From Flagellimonas sp. S3867 (GTDB lineage: Bacteria > Bacteroidota > Bacteroidia > Flavobacteriales > Flavobacteriaceae): a DNA stretch of 64,000 bases. The notes beneath the pieces were generated by a model. That model made no database searches. It saw only the letters and a program-made list of their open reading frames with translations, and was not told where the DNA came from. Positions within the stretch are counted from its first letter, which is position 1, and the number at the start of each line of letters is the position of its first letter. Below, in pieces: positions 43,257-51,813 of the stretch. The position numbers and the translations under genes are program-made. The stretch lies in contig NZ_JACVMN010000001.1 in NCBI RefSeq assembly GCF_014698935.1, forward strand, positions 1,240,001-1,304,000. Reading direction: 5' to 3'.

Positions 43257-43895
43257 TTACATCCTAAAATCCTCAAAATCCAAAGGGTCAAAATTCTTAA
43301 AATGTCCGTTCATTTCAATAATATCCTTTGTTCGATTAACCTCACTCAATACAGTAGATGTGGTTTCCAAATGCTTTTTGATGAACAGTAATCTTTCATT
43401 TTCGCTGGATATTTGCAGTAATTGATATTCTTGCTCGAACGAAAGACCCATTTTATGGGCGAGTATGTAACTATTGAATTGTTTCTCCGGAATTTTTGTA
43501 AAGGGAACATCCATCAATTCATACAAACTTTCAATCTTTTGCATAACTTCAAGTTTTAGCTCTTCATCAGCATTGTTTTCAGAGTCCAAAAATTCCACAT
43601 CCCCACCAGCATACAGCTTTCCTTCCAGTTGATTTTCGAAAGACAGAATTTTGAACACTTGTCGAGCCACACAGACCACATCCATTTCACCGTTTTCATA
43701 TGTGGTGACCACCTCCGCCAATTGCACTTCGGTGCCATATGCAATAGTGTTGTCAATAAATACAGGTATTCCAAAAGTAATTGCTTCTTGCCTACAATCG
43801 CGAATCAATTGTTTGTACCGTTCCTCAAAAATATGGAGGGGCACGGTTTCACCAGGAAAGAAAACCGTCTGTAACGGAAATAGGGGTAATTTCAT
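43257..43895 (-). CDS. LON peptidase substrate-binding (N-terminal) domain protein
   Basis: A 212-residue protein consisting only of the Lon N-terminal domain: LPLFPLQTVFFPGETVPLHIFEERYKQLI followed by a beta barrel and helical part. No AAA+ or protease domain. Stand-alone members occur widely and may bind peptides or modulate proteolysis; the function is not settled. Confidence 0.9.
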   Translation of the reverse strand: MKLPLFPLQTVFFPGETVPLHIFEERYKQLIRDCRQEAITFGIPVFIDNTIAYGTEVQLAEVVTTYENGEMDVVCVARQVFKILSFENQLEGKLYAGGDVEFLDSENNADEELKLEVMQKIESLYELMDVPFTKIPEKQFNSYILAHKMGLSFEQEYQLLQISSENERLLFIKKHLETTSTVLSEVNRTKDIIEMNGHFKNFDPLDFEDFRM

Positions 43896-44009
43896 GCTGC
43901 GAATTTGGACTAAAAGTACGATGTGGACTTTAAAAGAGCAAGCTAGCTGAATTGTTAAATGTTATTTTTAAAACAAATTGTTATATTAATATGATTTGGT
44001 GTCATATTC

Positions 44010-44040
44010 TTGGCAAACTTGCTAGCAAAGTTTAGATTTG
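44010..44040 (+). promoter_or_regulatory. Bacteroidota-type promoter of lysA
   Basis: TTGG (44010-44013) and TAGATTTG (44033-44040) are separated by 19 bases, matching the -33/-7 arrangement (TTTG - TAnnTTTG) of this phylum, 19 bases before the lysA ATG. This is the best-formed primary promoter seen in the window. Confidence 0.65.
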
Positions 44041-44059
44041 CTTGAAACAAAGATAGCAT

Positions 44060-45298
44060 ATGAACTCCCAAAATTTATTGAAGCTCGCCACCCAATTCGG
44101 CGCCCCACTATATGTCTATGATGCTGAAAAGATTTCCTCTCAATTTCAGCGATTGACCAAAGCTTTTTCCGGCGTAGGTAGTCTTAGGTTGAACTATGCT
44201 GCGAAAGCACTGTCCAATATTTCCATTTTGAGACTGATGAACAGTTTGGGAAGTGGGTTGGACACCGTTTCGATTCAAGAAGTTAAACTTGGGCTTATGG
44301 CAGGCTTTAAACCTGAATCAATAATCTTTACACCCAATGGTGTTAGCCTTGAGGAAATTGAGGAAGCATCCGCACTTGGGGTACAAATCAATATTGACAA
44401 TCTTTCTGTTTTGGAGCAATTTGGGAGTAAACACCCCGATGTGCCTGTTTGCATCCGAATTAATCCTCATGTAATGGCAGGCGGAAATTCCAAAATTTCG
44501 GTAGGACATATCGATTCCAAGTTCGGAATCAGTATTCACCAGATTCCACATTTGTTGCGGATAGTAGATCTCACTAAAATGAATATCAACGGCATCCATA
44601 TGCATACAGGAAGTGATATTTTGGATATTGACGTGTTTCTTTATGCTTCTGAAATCTTGTTTGAAACGGCGAAGAATTTCAAAAATCTTGAATTCATTGA
44701 TTTTGGAAGTGGATTTAAAGTGCCTTACAAAACCGGGGATATTGAAACCAATGTTGAGGAATTGGGCAACAAACTGACCAGTAGGTTCAATGAGTTCTGC
44801 AAAGAATATGGCAGAGAACTGACCCTGGCCTTTGAACCTGGAAAATTTCTCGTGAGCGAGGCAGGACATTTTTTGGCAAAAGTCAATGTGGTAAAACAAA
44901 CCACTTCCACCGTTTTTGCAAGCGTGGATTCCGGTTTCAACCATTTAATTCGTCCAATGCTTTATGGATCTTCCCATGAAATTGTCAATTTATCAAATCC
45001 TAAAGGAAAGGAGCGTTATTATTCGGTTGTTGGTTATATTTGTGAGACGGATACCTTCGGTAACAACCGTAGAATCAATGAGATTTCTGAAGGTGATATC
45101 CTTTGTTTTAAAAATGCCGGCGCTTACTGTTTTACCATGTCCAGTAATTACAACTCTAGATATCGGCCTGCAGAGGTACTTTGGAACAAAGGAAAAGCCC
45201 ATCTTATCCGTGAAAGGGAAACTTTTGATGATATCCTCAGAAATCAAGTTGACGTAAAGGACTTGTTTAAAAAACCAAAAGCAGCTACCGTAAAATAG
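44060..45298 (+). CDS. lysA: Diaminopimelate decarboxylase
   Basis: A 412-residue PLP enzyme that makes L-lysine from meso-diaminopimelate. PLP lysine is Lys49 in LNYAAKALSN; further motifs are RINPHVMAGGNSKISVGHIDSKFG, EFIDFGSGF, EPGKFLV and the CETDTFG ... CFKNAGAYCFTMSSNYN C-terminal block. With dapD at 23.0 kb, the window holds two steps of the lysine/DAP pathway. Confidence 0.95.
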   Translation: MNSQNLLKLATQFGAPLYVYDAEKISSQFQRLTKAFSGVGSLRLNYAAKALSNISILRLMNSLGSGLDTVSIQEVKLGLMAGFKPESIIFTPNGVSLEEIEEASALGVQINIDNLSVLEQFGSKHPDVPVCIRINPHVMAGGNSKISVGHIDSKFGISIHQIPHLLRIVDLTKMNINGIHMHTGSDILDIDVFLYASEILFETAKNFKNLEFIDFGSGFKVPYKTGDIETNVEELGNKLTSRFNEFCKEYGRELTLAFEPGKFLVSEAGHFLAKVNVVKQTTSTVFASVDSGFNHLIRPMLYGSSHEIVNLSNPKGKERYYSVVGYICETDTFGNNRRINEISEGDILCFKNAGAYCFTMSSNYNSRYRPAEVLWNKGKAHLIRERETFDDILRNQVDVKDLFKKPKAATVK

Positions 45299-45299
45299 C

Positions 45300-45713
45300 A
45301 TGGATGTATTGGCCATATTGATTTCAATTGTTCTGATTATTTTGGCCATACTTCATTTTTTTTGGGCATTATTTGGCATCAAAGAGCCCGGAGCTGTAGT
45401 TCCAACCGCACTTGGAAGCAATCAGGTAAAAACTCCAAATAAGATTATGGCCGCACTGGTAGGAGTTATTTTGCTTGGATTTGCTTTTGTGTTCATCAAT
45501 AAGATCATCAATTATGTTGCTTTTGGATGGTTGCGATATGTTTCTATAGGTATAGGCATCATTTTTATTGTCCGCGCCTTCGGTGATTTTAAGTATGTAG
45601 GCTTTTTCAAAACCGCCAAGAACAGTAAATTTTCTGCTCTTGATACGCGGTATTACTCGCCATTGTGCTTGCTTATGGGCATTCTTGTCTTAATTCTGGA
45701 ACTGTTAAACTGA
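45300..45713 (+). CDS. DUF3995 small membrane protein
   Basis: A 137-residue hydrophobic protein with four helices. The start LAILISIVLIILAILHFFWALFG and a later AFGDFKYVGFFK segment fit DUF3995. It begins 1 nt after lysA, so it is co-transcribed, but the function is unknown and the pairing need not be functional. Confidence 0.8.
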   Translation: MDVLAILISIVLIILAILHFFWALFGIKEPGAVVPTALGSNQVKTPNKIMAALVGVILLGFAFVFINKIINYVAFGWLRYVSIGIGIIFIVRAFGDFKYVGFFKTAKNSKFSALDTRYYSPLCLLMGILVLILELLN

Positions 45714-45782
45714 ACACTATTTTGGCATAATTTTCGTTAGTTTTGTATTAGTCCCCAGACTAAACCCTCAAAATAAGGAACG

Positions 45783-46307
45783 ATGCGAGCAGTTTTTACC
45801 TACTTAACCCAGATCAGTCTATTTCTATTGCTTTTTGTTGGATTCCAGTCCCATGCACAAAATGTACAATGGCTCAGTTGGAACGAAGCGGTAGAGTTAT
45901 CCCAAACCGATGCGAATCCTAAAAAGATATTTGTTGATGTATATACCGACTGGTGCGGATGGTGCAAAAAAATGGACAAGGATACGTTTCAAAAACCAGA
46001 AGTGGCCAAATATATGCAGGACAATTTTTATATGGTGAAATTGGATGCTGAAGGTAAAGACCCTATTGAATTCAAAGGAAACACTTTTAAATTTGTCCCT
46101 TCGGGAAGAAGAGGTTATCATGAATTTGCTGCGGCACTCCTCCAGGGAAAAATGAGCTATCCAACGGTTGTGTTCCTTGATGAAAAATTGAATATGCTAT
46201 CTCCAGTTCCTGGATATCAAAAGGCAAAACCTTTTTTACAGATTGCCAGATATTTTGGTGACGACATCTACAAAGACAAAGATTGGCAAGCCTACGCCGG
46301 TAAATAA
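45783..46307 (+). CDS. Exported thioredoxin-family protein
   Basis: A 174-residue protein with a signal peptide (about 1-26, ending HAQ), then a thioredoxin-like domain with DVYTDWCGWCKKMD, redox Cys58-Gly-Trp-Cys61, and a cis-proline region SYPTVVFLDE. It is probably a periplasmic disulfide reductase or oxidase, a DUF255-like branch. Stops 2 bp before the convergent guaB stop. Confidence 0.88.
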   Translation: MRAVFTYLTQISLFLLLFVGFQSHAQNVQWLSWNEAVELSQTDANPKKIFVDVYTDWCGWCKKMDKDTFQKPEVAKYMQDNFYMVKLDAEGKDPIEFKGNTFKFVPSGRRGYHEFAAALLQGKMSYPTVVFLDEKLNMLSPVPGYQKAKPFLQIARYFGDDIYKDKDWQAYAGK

Positions 46308-46309
46308 CA

Positions 46310-47782
46310 TTATCTACTATAATTTGGACTCTCTTTTGTGATGGTCACATCGTGCGGATGGCTTTCGTTGATACCGCTTGCGGTAATCTTTACAAATTTA
46401 CCTGACTCTTTTAAGGTTTCAATGTCTTTTGCTCCGCAATAACCCATTCCAGCACGTATTCCACCAATAAATTGATGAATACTTTCATACAATTCGCCTT
46501 TATAGGGGACACGACCAACAATTCCTTCGGGAACCAACTTCTTAATGTCATCTTCCACATCTTGAAAATAACGATCCTTACTACCTTCCCTCATAGCTTC
46601 AACAGAGCCCATACCACGGTAGGATTTGAACTTTCGTCCTTCATAAATAATGGTTTCTCCAGGAGATTCTTTGGTTCCCGCTAATAAGGAACCCAACATC
46701 ACCGTATCGGCACCGGCAGCAATGGCTTTCGGAATATCTCCGGTATAACGGATTCCTCCATCCGCGATAACTGGAACTCCACTCCCCTTTATGGCCGCTG
46801 CAACTTCCAACACAGCTGAAAATTGCGGAAATCCAACACCTGCTACCACACGCGTTGTACAAATAGATCCCGGACCTATTCCAACCTTAACGGCATCAGC
46901 ACCAGCGTCCACCAAATATTTTGCTGCTTCTCCAGTTGCGATGTTACCAACAATAACTTCCAATTCGGGAAAGTTCTTTTTAACTTCTTTGAGCACTCCG
47001 ACAACACCTTGGGTATGCCCATGAGCGGTATCAATTACGATTGCATCCACCCCAGCATTTACCAAGGCCCCGGCTCTATCCACGGCGTCTGGTGTGACTC
47101 CGATGGCAGCAGCGACCCGCAGTCGACCGTATTGGTCTTTGTTGGCGATGGGCTTTTGGGTCAGTTTGGTGATATCCCTAAATGTGATAAGCCCAACCAA
47201 CTCGTCATTTGCATTAACCACAGGAAGTTTTTCTATTTTGTTCTCTTGCAAGATTACTTCGGCCTGTTCCAAAGATGTTCCCTCGCCTACCGTGACCAAA
47301 TTTTCTGAGGTCATGACTTCACTAATAGGTCGGCTATTGTTCTTTTCGAACCTTAAATCACGATTGGTAACAATTCCAATCAATTTTTTATCACCATTAA
47401 CTATTGGAATTCCGCCAATGCTATGCTCTTTCATATTAGCCTTGGCATCCTTTACCAAAGCATCTTGTGGAAGTGTTACGGGATCCATGATCATGCCACT
47501 TTCTGCACGTTTCACCTTCCTCACCTTCAATGCCTGTTGATCAATACTCATGTTTTTGTGCAAAACACCAATACCACCTTCGCGAGCCATAGCTATGGCC
47601 ATTTGCGATTCGGTAACGGTGTCCATAGCAGCCGAAACAATGGGCACATTGATAGTGATGTTTCTGGTAAATTTTGTTTGAATATTGACTTCTCGGGGTA
47701 GTACTTCGGAAAATGCCGGCACAAGTAGGACGTCATCATAAGTTAGTCCTTCGCCAACAATTTTATTTAGGTGGGCTTCCAT
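46310..47782 (-). CDS. guaB: IMP dehydrogenase
   Basis: A 490-residue enzyme that oxidises IMP to XMP in the first committed step of GMP synthesis. A TIM barrel is interrupted by two CBS domains (about 95-205; [38 protein letters not shown]), and the catalytic Cys308 lies in [10 protein letters not shown] short leader with a hairpin (47784-47802) precedes its ATG. Confidence 0.97.
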   Translation of the reverse strand: MEAHLNKIVGEGLTYDDVLLVPAFSEVLPREVNIQTKFTRNITINVPIVSAAMDTVTESQMAIAMAREGGIGVLHKNMSIDQQALKVRKVKRAESGMIMDPVTLPQDALVKDAKANMKEHSIGGIPIVNGDKKLIGIVTNRDLRFEKNNSRPISEVMTSENLVTVGEGTSLEQAEVILQENKIEKLPVVNANDELVGLITFRDITKLTQKPIANKDQYGRLRVAAAIGVTPDAVDRAGALVNAGVDAIVIDTAHGHTQGVVGVLKEVKKNFPELEVIVGNIATGEAAKYLVDAGADAVKVGIGPGSICTTRVVAGVGFPQFSAVLEVAAAIKGSGVPVIADGGIRYTGDIPKAIAAGADTVMLGSLLAGTKESPGETIIYEGRKFKSYRGMGSVEAMREGSKDRYFQDVEDDIKKLVPEGIVGRVPYKGELYESIHQFIGGIRAGMGYCGAKDIETLKESGKFVKITASGINESHPHDVTITKESPNYSR

Positions 47783-47783
47783 T

Positions 47784-47832
47784 GCAATTACGGATTAATT
47801 GCGTGCAAATATACCACTTTTAATTCAAGTGG
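47784..47832 (-). promoter_or_regulatory. guaB promoter, spacer dyad and leader hairpin
   Basis: On the minus strand a perfect -7 box TATATTTG (47813-47806) is preceded by the dyad CCACTT/AAGTGG (47827-47832 and 47814-47819, loop of seven). Downstream of the box an inverted repeat GCAATTA / TAATTGC (47796-47802 and 47784-47790) ends one base before the guaB ATG. The dyad could be a repressor site and the hairpin could limit ribosome access or stabilise the mRNA. Confidence 0.55.
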
Positions 47833-47870
47833 AAGTGGGTTGGGTTTTTAGATTGTTTTTAATTTATTTT

Positions 47871-47891
47871 TATTTAGACTTATTATAAATA
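47871..47891 (+). promoter_or_regulatory. 21-bp dyad operator, site 1
   Basis: Arms TATTTAGAC and TTATAAATA around TTA, 29 bases upstream of the small protein gene at 47921. One of four sites sharing TATTTAGA-type left arms and TAAATA-type right arms (others at 49312, 50574, 50641). Confidence 0.65.
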
Positions 47892-47920
47892 ATGAATATA
47901 TTTACTTAAAACTTTAGCCT

Positions 47921-48271
47921 ATGTGTGAGTCTCAAAAAATTCTTGGCCAAACAAAAAATGGAACATTGACGTTTTGCAATAAAAGCAAGCTTTTTCAATT
48001 GATCTACAACAATTTGTGCTTTGAACTTTACGAATGGGAGCTCGACTCTTTTAAATCCTATATTTCCCAACTTGACATTTCATATTGGGAAAACGAATTC
48101 AGAAATTGGATTCATGAACGTAAAATACCTATTTCCGTAGGTCAAAAGCATTTTATTATCCTCGTAAGTAAACGGGAGATTTTAGAAATCAAGCAATTAT
48201 TATCAATACATCAGGAACCCGTAGAGTTTCTGGAATATGCTGATATCAATTATACGTTTATTGAAAATTAG
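47921..48271 (+). CDS. Small cytosolic protein, DUF6686-like
   Basis: A 116-residue protein without signal or membrane helix, starting MCESQKILGQTKNGTLTFC and containing aromatic-rich helices (LIYNNLCFELYEWELDSFKSYI) and a KHFIILVSKREI strand. It resembles a Bacteroidota-only domain of unknown function (I believe DUF6686). It carries operator site 1 and converges on the membrane/FMN operon, so it is likely co-regulated with the porin and FMN genes. Confidence 0.7.
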   Translation: MCESQKILGQTKNGTLTFCNKSKLFQLIYNNLCFELYEWELDSFKSYISQLDISYWENEFRNWIHERKIPISVGQKHFIILVSKREILEIKQLLSIHQEPVEFLEYADINYTFIEN

Positions 48272-48275
48272 GTAC

Positions 48276-48767
48276 TCAATTTCGCCCTTTTACACATTGT
48301 AAAAAGACCAGAAGTGCAGCGAACGTGAAAGTCAATGTCATTAAAGTACCTGAAAAAATTACAACGTATTTCATCCAAAAAACTCCACTCCACATCAAAT
48401 ATATACCTCCAAAGGTCAGCAGTACAGATAGAAAAGGTTCAATAGTCAAAAACAGCTTCCAGTTTTTGGGAAATTTAGTAATCCACACCAATCCTCCCAA
48501 CAAGAAAAAAATAAAGGACATAGACAATATGTGTGTATGAACTATGGTGAGCATTTCGCGCGGTCCCTTTTCGAATTTCATTACTGCTACGCTTTCATCT
48601 TCTTCATTGCCCAGATAGTTTTCTTCCAACCCCGACGGAGTCATGGATTCTGTTTGCCCAACAAATAGTAGGCCTGAAAAAAAACCAATGGAAAGTATAA
48701 TTACAAATACCGCGATAAAAAGTCGAATTTCTTTGGGAAAAGTAGCCAAGAGACCGTTATACATCAT
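48276..48767 (-). CDS. Four-helix inner-membrane protein coupled to the FMN-binding protein
   Basis: A 163-residue protein: helix 1 (about 15-36), an acidic external loop (about 37-70), then three helices (about 72-93, 106-126, 133-156). His77 and His79 in EMLTIVHTHILSMSF lie at the membrane surface and could bind heme or metal (inference). Its ATG shares one base with the stop of the FMN gene (TAATG), so both proteins are made in step. I do not recognise a named family. Confidence 0.8.
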   Translation of the reverse strand: MMYNGLLATFPKEIRLFIAVFVIILSIGFFSGLLFVGQTESMTPSGLEENYLGNEEDESVAVMKFEKGPREMLTIVHTHILSMSFIFFLLGGLVWITKFPKNWKLFLTIEPFLSVLLTFGGIYLMWSGVFWMKYVVIFSGTLMTLTFTFAALLVFLQCVKGRN

Positions 48768-49297
48768 TATAATTGCCCTTTTTCCTGAAGGATGCCAATG
48801 GTCTGCAAAAGATTATCCATAGATTTTGTCATGGAGCGCACCGAAATGGTAGCTCCAGAAATTGCATCTATATTGGTCTCATGGTTTACTCTATCAGCAC
48901 CCGTCTTACCAATAAATTGTTTGAGCCATCTTTTACTTCCTATTTCACCACCATATTCCTCTCGGTAAATCAAAACCTTGGAGTTCACTACTTTCAAATC
49001 ACTATCAAACACCACCAAATAATCAAATTTGGCTGTCTTGCTCGGTGCTTGACCCACAAATGCATAGCCTAAAATGGAATCTTGAAGGTCAATTTTATAT
49101 AGGTTATCACCTGAAATCTTAGTCGGTAGTGCTGTATTCAATTCGTTGGCAACCATGATAGCGGTCATATCAAAGTTGGATACTTCAAAAGTTTTTTGAA
49201 CTTCTTTAATGACCTTTTTATGTACACCTTTCGGGATACTAAATCCGAAGAAAAGTAACAATATGAAAAGCAAAGCAAATGGTTTGACCAATTTCAT
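48767..49297 (-). CDS. Exported FMN-binding domain protein with flavinylation motif
   Basis: A 176-residue protein with a hydrophobic N-terminus (about 1-20, signal peptide or anchor) and a single FMN-binding domain. The motif DAISGAT (144-150) fits the Dxx(S/T)GA(S/T) site where ApbE-type transferases attach FMN to the last Thr (Thr150). It should be a one-electron carrier in the periplasm, as in NqrC/RnfG relatives. The gene has operator site 2 at 49312-49332 and is followed by the coupled membrane protein. No apbE gene is in the window. Confidence 0.9.
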   Translation of the reverse strand: MKLVKPFALLFILLLFFGFSIPKGVHKKVIKEVQKTFEVSNFDMTAIMVANELNTALPTKISGDNLYKIDLQDSILGYAFVGQAPSKTAKFDYLVVFDSDLKVVNSKVLIYREEYGGEIGSKRWLKQFIGKTGADRVNHETNIDAISGATISVRSMTKSMDNLLQTIGILQEKGQL

Positions 49298-49311
49298 GCC
49301 CCAAATATATT

Positions 49312-49332
49312 AATTTAGACTTATTATGAATA
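49312..49332 (-). promoter_or_regulatory. 21-bp dyad operator, site 2
   Basis: Arms AATTTAGAC and TTATGAATA around TTA, 15 bases upstream of the FMN-binding gene start at 49297, so a bound protein would cover the transcription start or ribosome site. Confidence 0.6.
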
Positions 49333-49363
49333 AAAATAAGCTTAATAATCTTTCAACATCACC

Positions 49364-49392
49364 AAAAAAAAAGGTGTGGTTAAAACCACACC
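49364..49392 (-). terminator. Terminator embedded in the porin 3' end
   Basis: On the minus strand GGTGTGGTT and AACCACACC (49392-49384 and 49381-49373) form a 9-bp stem with a two-base loop, followed by nine T (49372-49364). The last codons and the stop of the porin gene lie in the hairpin. Confidence 0.88.
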
Positions 49393-50558
49393 CCTATTCC
49401 AAAATTAAGTCGGTCGGTGACATCGTCACCATCCAAAGCATTGCTCCTGAATTGATAATCTCCCTTTATTACCACTCCCGGGGCAATATGATAGGTAAGA
49501 CCAGTGGTTACATCTGTGCGATCGTATGCTTCATTATCAACTAAAGTTCCATCCGTATTGGCATGGGTATCATACTTTTCGTAGCGTGCAAAGGCAAACA
49601 GTTTTTGTCTTTTGTTTGTTGGAAGTAGGTTATATGCCCCCTCTACATACCATCCTTGCAGGGCACTTCCCAAATCTCGTCCTGTTAAATTATTATATGC
49701 CTCTGTATCTGACAATGAGGCGTGAATAAATTGTCCACGAGCTGTAAAGCGTTGGTAGGCATACCTCGCATCCAAACCGAACATTGCCATTCCAATATCG
49801 GAACCGTCAAACTGTTCTACATCATCTGTCGCCTGGGTACGCCCAAGGTAGGTCGAAAATCCAAGTCTCAAACCGCGTATTCCATAGTAATCCAATTTAG
49901 TGGCCAAGTTTGGGCTATCTATTGTTGACTGAATTCCTTTTTGTCTTCCACTACGTAATCCGTTTGAACCTTTTAAGATTCCCGTGACACCACCTTCACC
50001 ATCCGCTTCGGCAGATTTGAACCCGTTGAACAAATAAGCTTGGTAACCCAATGAAATGGAATTGAATCTACCGGTTACCCCTACTCCAAGCTCTCTCCAG
50101 GTTGTAGGAACTATTACATTGTCTACCGCTGGTCTTTCAGTTCCATTAAACGTTGTAGGTTCATGAAATTCGTTCACAATTCCCATAGGAACCAACATTA
50201 AACCACCGCGTACATTAAAATTTGGAGCTGCATTATAGTTGATGAAAGCTTGTTCTACAAAAACCTCTTCTACATGCTCAAATTCGATTTCGGTAACAAA
50301 CTGGGTGCGATCATCAAATCGATATCCAAAAAGAAGTACCAAGCGTTGTACATCCAACTCTCCATTTTGACCTTCCGGTTGATTGTACAACATCTCACCA
50401 TAAGCCCCAACCGTGACGGCGGATGCATAATTTCCAGAAAGTAGTCGTTGTGCTGCGTTGATTTGTTTTTGCGGGTTCAATGTGATGGAATCGGTTTGGG
50501 TCTGTGCAAAAATTGGTGCTGAAAATAGTACTGCTAAAAGGAGAATATAATACCTCAT
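49380..50558 (-). CDS. Outer-membrane porin, phosphate-selective porin O/P-like
   Basis: A 392-residue beta-barrel protein with a signal peptide (1-19, ending FAQ), a short N-terminal helix region (NPQKQINAAQRLLSGNY), many alternating amphipathic strands and a C-terminal Phe (GVWF) that serves as the Bam recognition end. Layout fits OprO/OprP-like porins of Bacteroidota. Substrate not predictable. Two operator sites (50574-50594, 50641-50661) precede it, so it is strongly regulated together with the FMN operon. Confidence 0.85.
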   Translation of the reverse strand: MRYYILLLAVLFSAPIFAQTQTDSITLNPQKQINAAQRLLSGNYASAVTVGAYGEMLYNQPEGQNGELDVQRLVLLFGYRFDDRTQFVTEIEFEHVEEVFVEQAFINYNAAPNFNVRGGLMLVPMGIVNEFHEPTTFNGTERPAVDNVIVPTTWRELGVGVTGRFNSISLGYQAYLFNGFKSAEADGEGGVTGILKGSNGLRSGRQKGIQSTIDSPNLATKLDYYGIRGLRLGFSTYLGRTQATDDVEQFDGSDIGMAMFGLDARYAYQRFTARGQFIHASLSDTEAYNNLTGRDLGSALQGWYVEGAYNLLPTNKRQKLFAFARYEKYDTHANTDGTLVDNEAYDRTDVTTGLTYHIAPGVVIKGDYQFRSNALDGDDVTDRLNFGIGVWF

Positions 50559-50573
50559 TTGTTTAAAAATTAT

Positions 50574-50594
50574 TATTTAGATTGATTTTAAATA
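50574..50594 (-). promoter_or_regulatory. 21-bp dyad operator, site 3
   Basis: Arms TATTTAGAT and TTTTAAATA around TGA, 16 bases upstream of the porin ATG. Confidence 0.65.
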
Positions 50595-50640
50595 AGTTGA
50601 TGGGAGCAAATATATTTCGCTCTTCGTAATAGACCAAATT

Positions 50641-50661
50641 TATTTAGACTTAATTTAAATA
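50641..50661 (-). promoter_or_regulatory. 21-bp dyad operator, site 4
   Basis: Arms TATTTAGAC and ATTTAAATA around TTA, 67 bp from site 3 (left edge to left edge). Two sites in front of the porin allow cooperative binding or looping. Confidence 0.65.
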
Positions 50662-50710
50662 AAGATTAAAATTTAACATTAAGATCCTTCTTTGGGACTC
50701 AAGGCAAGAA

Positions 50711-51574
50711 TTAGTGATATACCGAAAAGAGCTCGGTAGCCTTGTTGTAAGCAGCTTCAAAAACCATCCAATTTACACCGGAGTCAGCTTTTTCGGCTGT
50801 GAGGTATGACAGCATTTTTTCCGTGGGCATATTACCTGTGAGTTCATCTTTGGCCATGGGACACCCTCCAAACCCTTGCACTGCTCCATCAAATCGTCTA
50901 CATCCAGCCTTATAGGCTGCATCTATTTTTTCATGCCATTTGGTTGGTGTCGTATGCAGATGAGCACCAAACTCAATATCCGGAAATTTAGGAATCAAGT
51001 TGGAAAACAAATAGTTGATAACTTCAGGGGTAGAGCTTCCAATGGTATCGGAAAGCGACAGTATTTTGGTTCCCATTGCCGCCAGTTTTTCGGTCCATTC
51101 CCCTACAATTTCCACGTTCCATGGATCTCCGTACGGGTTACCAAATCCCATGGAGATGTACGTTACCACTTCCTTATTGTTTGCATTGGCAATCTCCAAA
51201 ATACTTTTCAATGTATCCACAGATTGGGCAATGGTCTTGTGGGTATTCCTCATTTGGAAATTTTCAGAAATAGAAAACGGATAGCCCAAATAATCAATTA
51301 CCTCGTGCTGGGATGCGTCACTCGCCCCCCTAGAATTGGCCACTATTGCCAAAAGTTTGCTTTTAGTCTTTGAAAGGTCGAGCTGTTCCAAAACTTTAGC
51401 GGTATCCACCATTTGCGGAATGGCCTTCGGAGATACAAAAGAGCCAAAATCAATGGTATCAAACCCACAACCCAAAAGCGATTGTATATACTTCACCTTT
51501 TCCGTTGTGGGGATAAAGGCTTTTATGCCTTGCATGGCATCCCGTGGACATTCTATAAGCTTTACCTCTGCCAT
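50711..51574 (-). CDS. Hydroxymethylglutaryl-CoA lyase
   Basis: A 287-residue TIM-barrel HMGL-family enzyme that splits HMG-CoA to acetoacetate and acetyl-CoA in leucine degradation. It starts KLIECPRDAMQGIKAFIPT, has GAHLHTTPTKWHEKI (metal-binding HxH) and the active-site loop GFGGCPMAKDELTGNMPTE with the catalytic Cys. Full length. Confidence 0.93.
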   Translation of the reverse strand: MAEVKLIECPRDAMQGIKAFIPTTEKVKYIQSLLGCGFDTIDFGSFVSPKAIPQMVDTAKVLEQLDLSKTKSKLLAIVANSRGASDASQHEVIDYLGYPFSISENFQMRNTHKTIAQSVDTLKSILEIANANNKEVVTYISMGFGNPYGDPWNVEIVGEWTEKLAAMGTKILSLSDTIGSSTPEVINYLFSNLIPKFPDIEFGAHLHTTPTKWHEKIDAAYKAGCRRFDGAVQGFGGCPMAKDELTGNMPTEKMLSYLTAEKADSGVNWMVFEAAYNKATELFSVYH

Positions 51575-51654
51575 AGTCTACGTAAAATTACCATTATTTA
51601 TTCGATACAATCAAATAGATGGTTATTCCCTTTAAACCAAAATCTGCTCTCATT

Positions 51655-51780
51655 TCAAGTAAAACAAAGTTTTGGATTTCTCAATATATAGTCAGAAATA
51701 GCCCCGACCAATAACATGAAAATTCCAAAATAGATATCACTTCGTTTAATTATTTCAGAAATAGAGGTAAAACTAAGCCG
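51655..51780 (-). other. Open frame without good start, possible gene remnant
   Basis: Between pyrD and the HMG-CoA lyase gene the minus strand has an open frame of 41 codons from after a TGA to a TGA (51655-51657). It reads SDIYFGIFMLLVGAISDYIL in its middle, which looks like a membrane helix, but the only ATG (51717) leaves 20 residues. It may be the decayed tail of a membrane protein, or chance. Confidence 0.25.
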
Positions 51781-51813
51781 TCACAAGAGAGTCAGCATTG
51801 CACTTATATTGGC

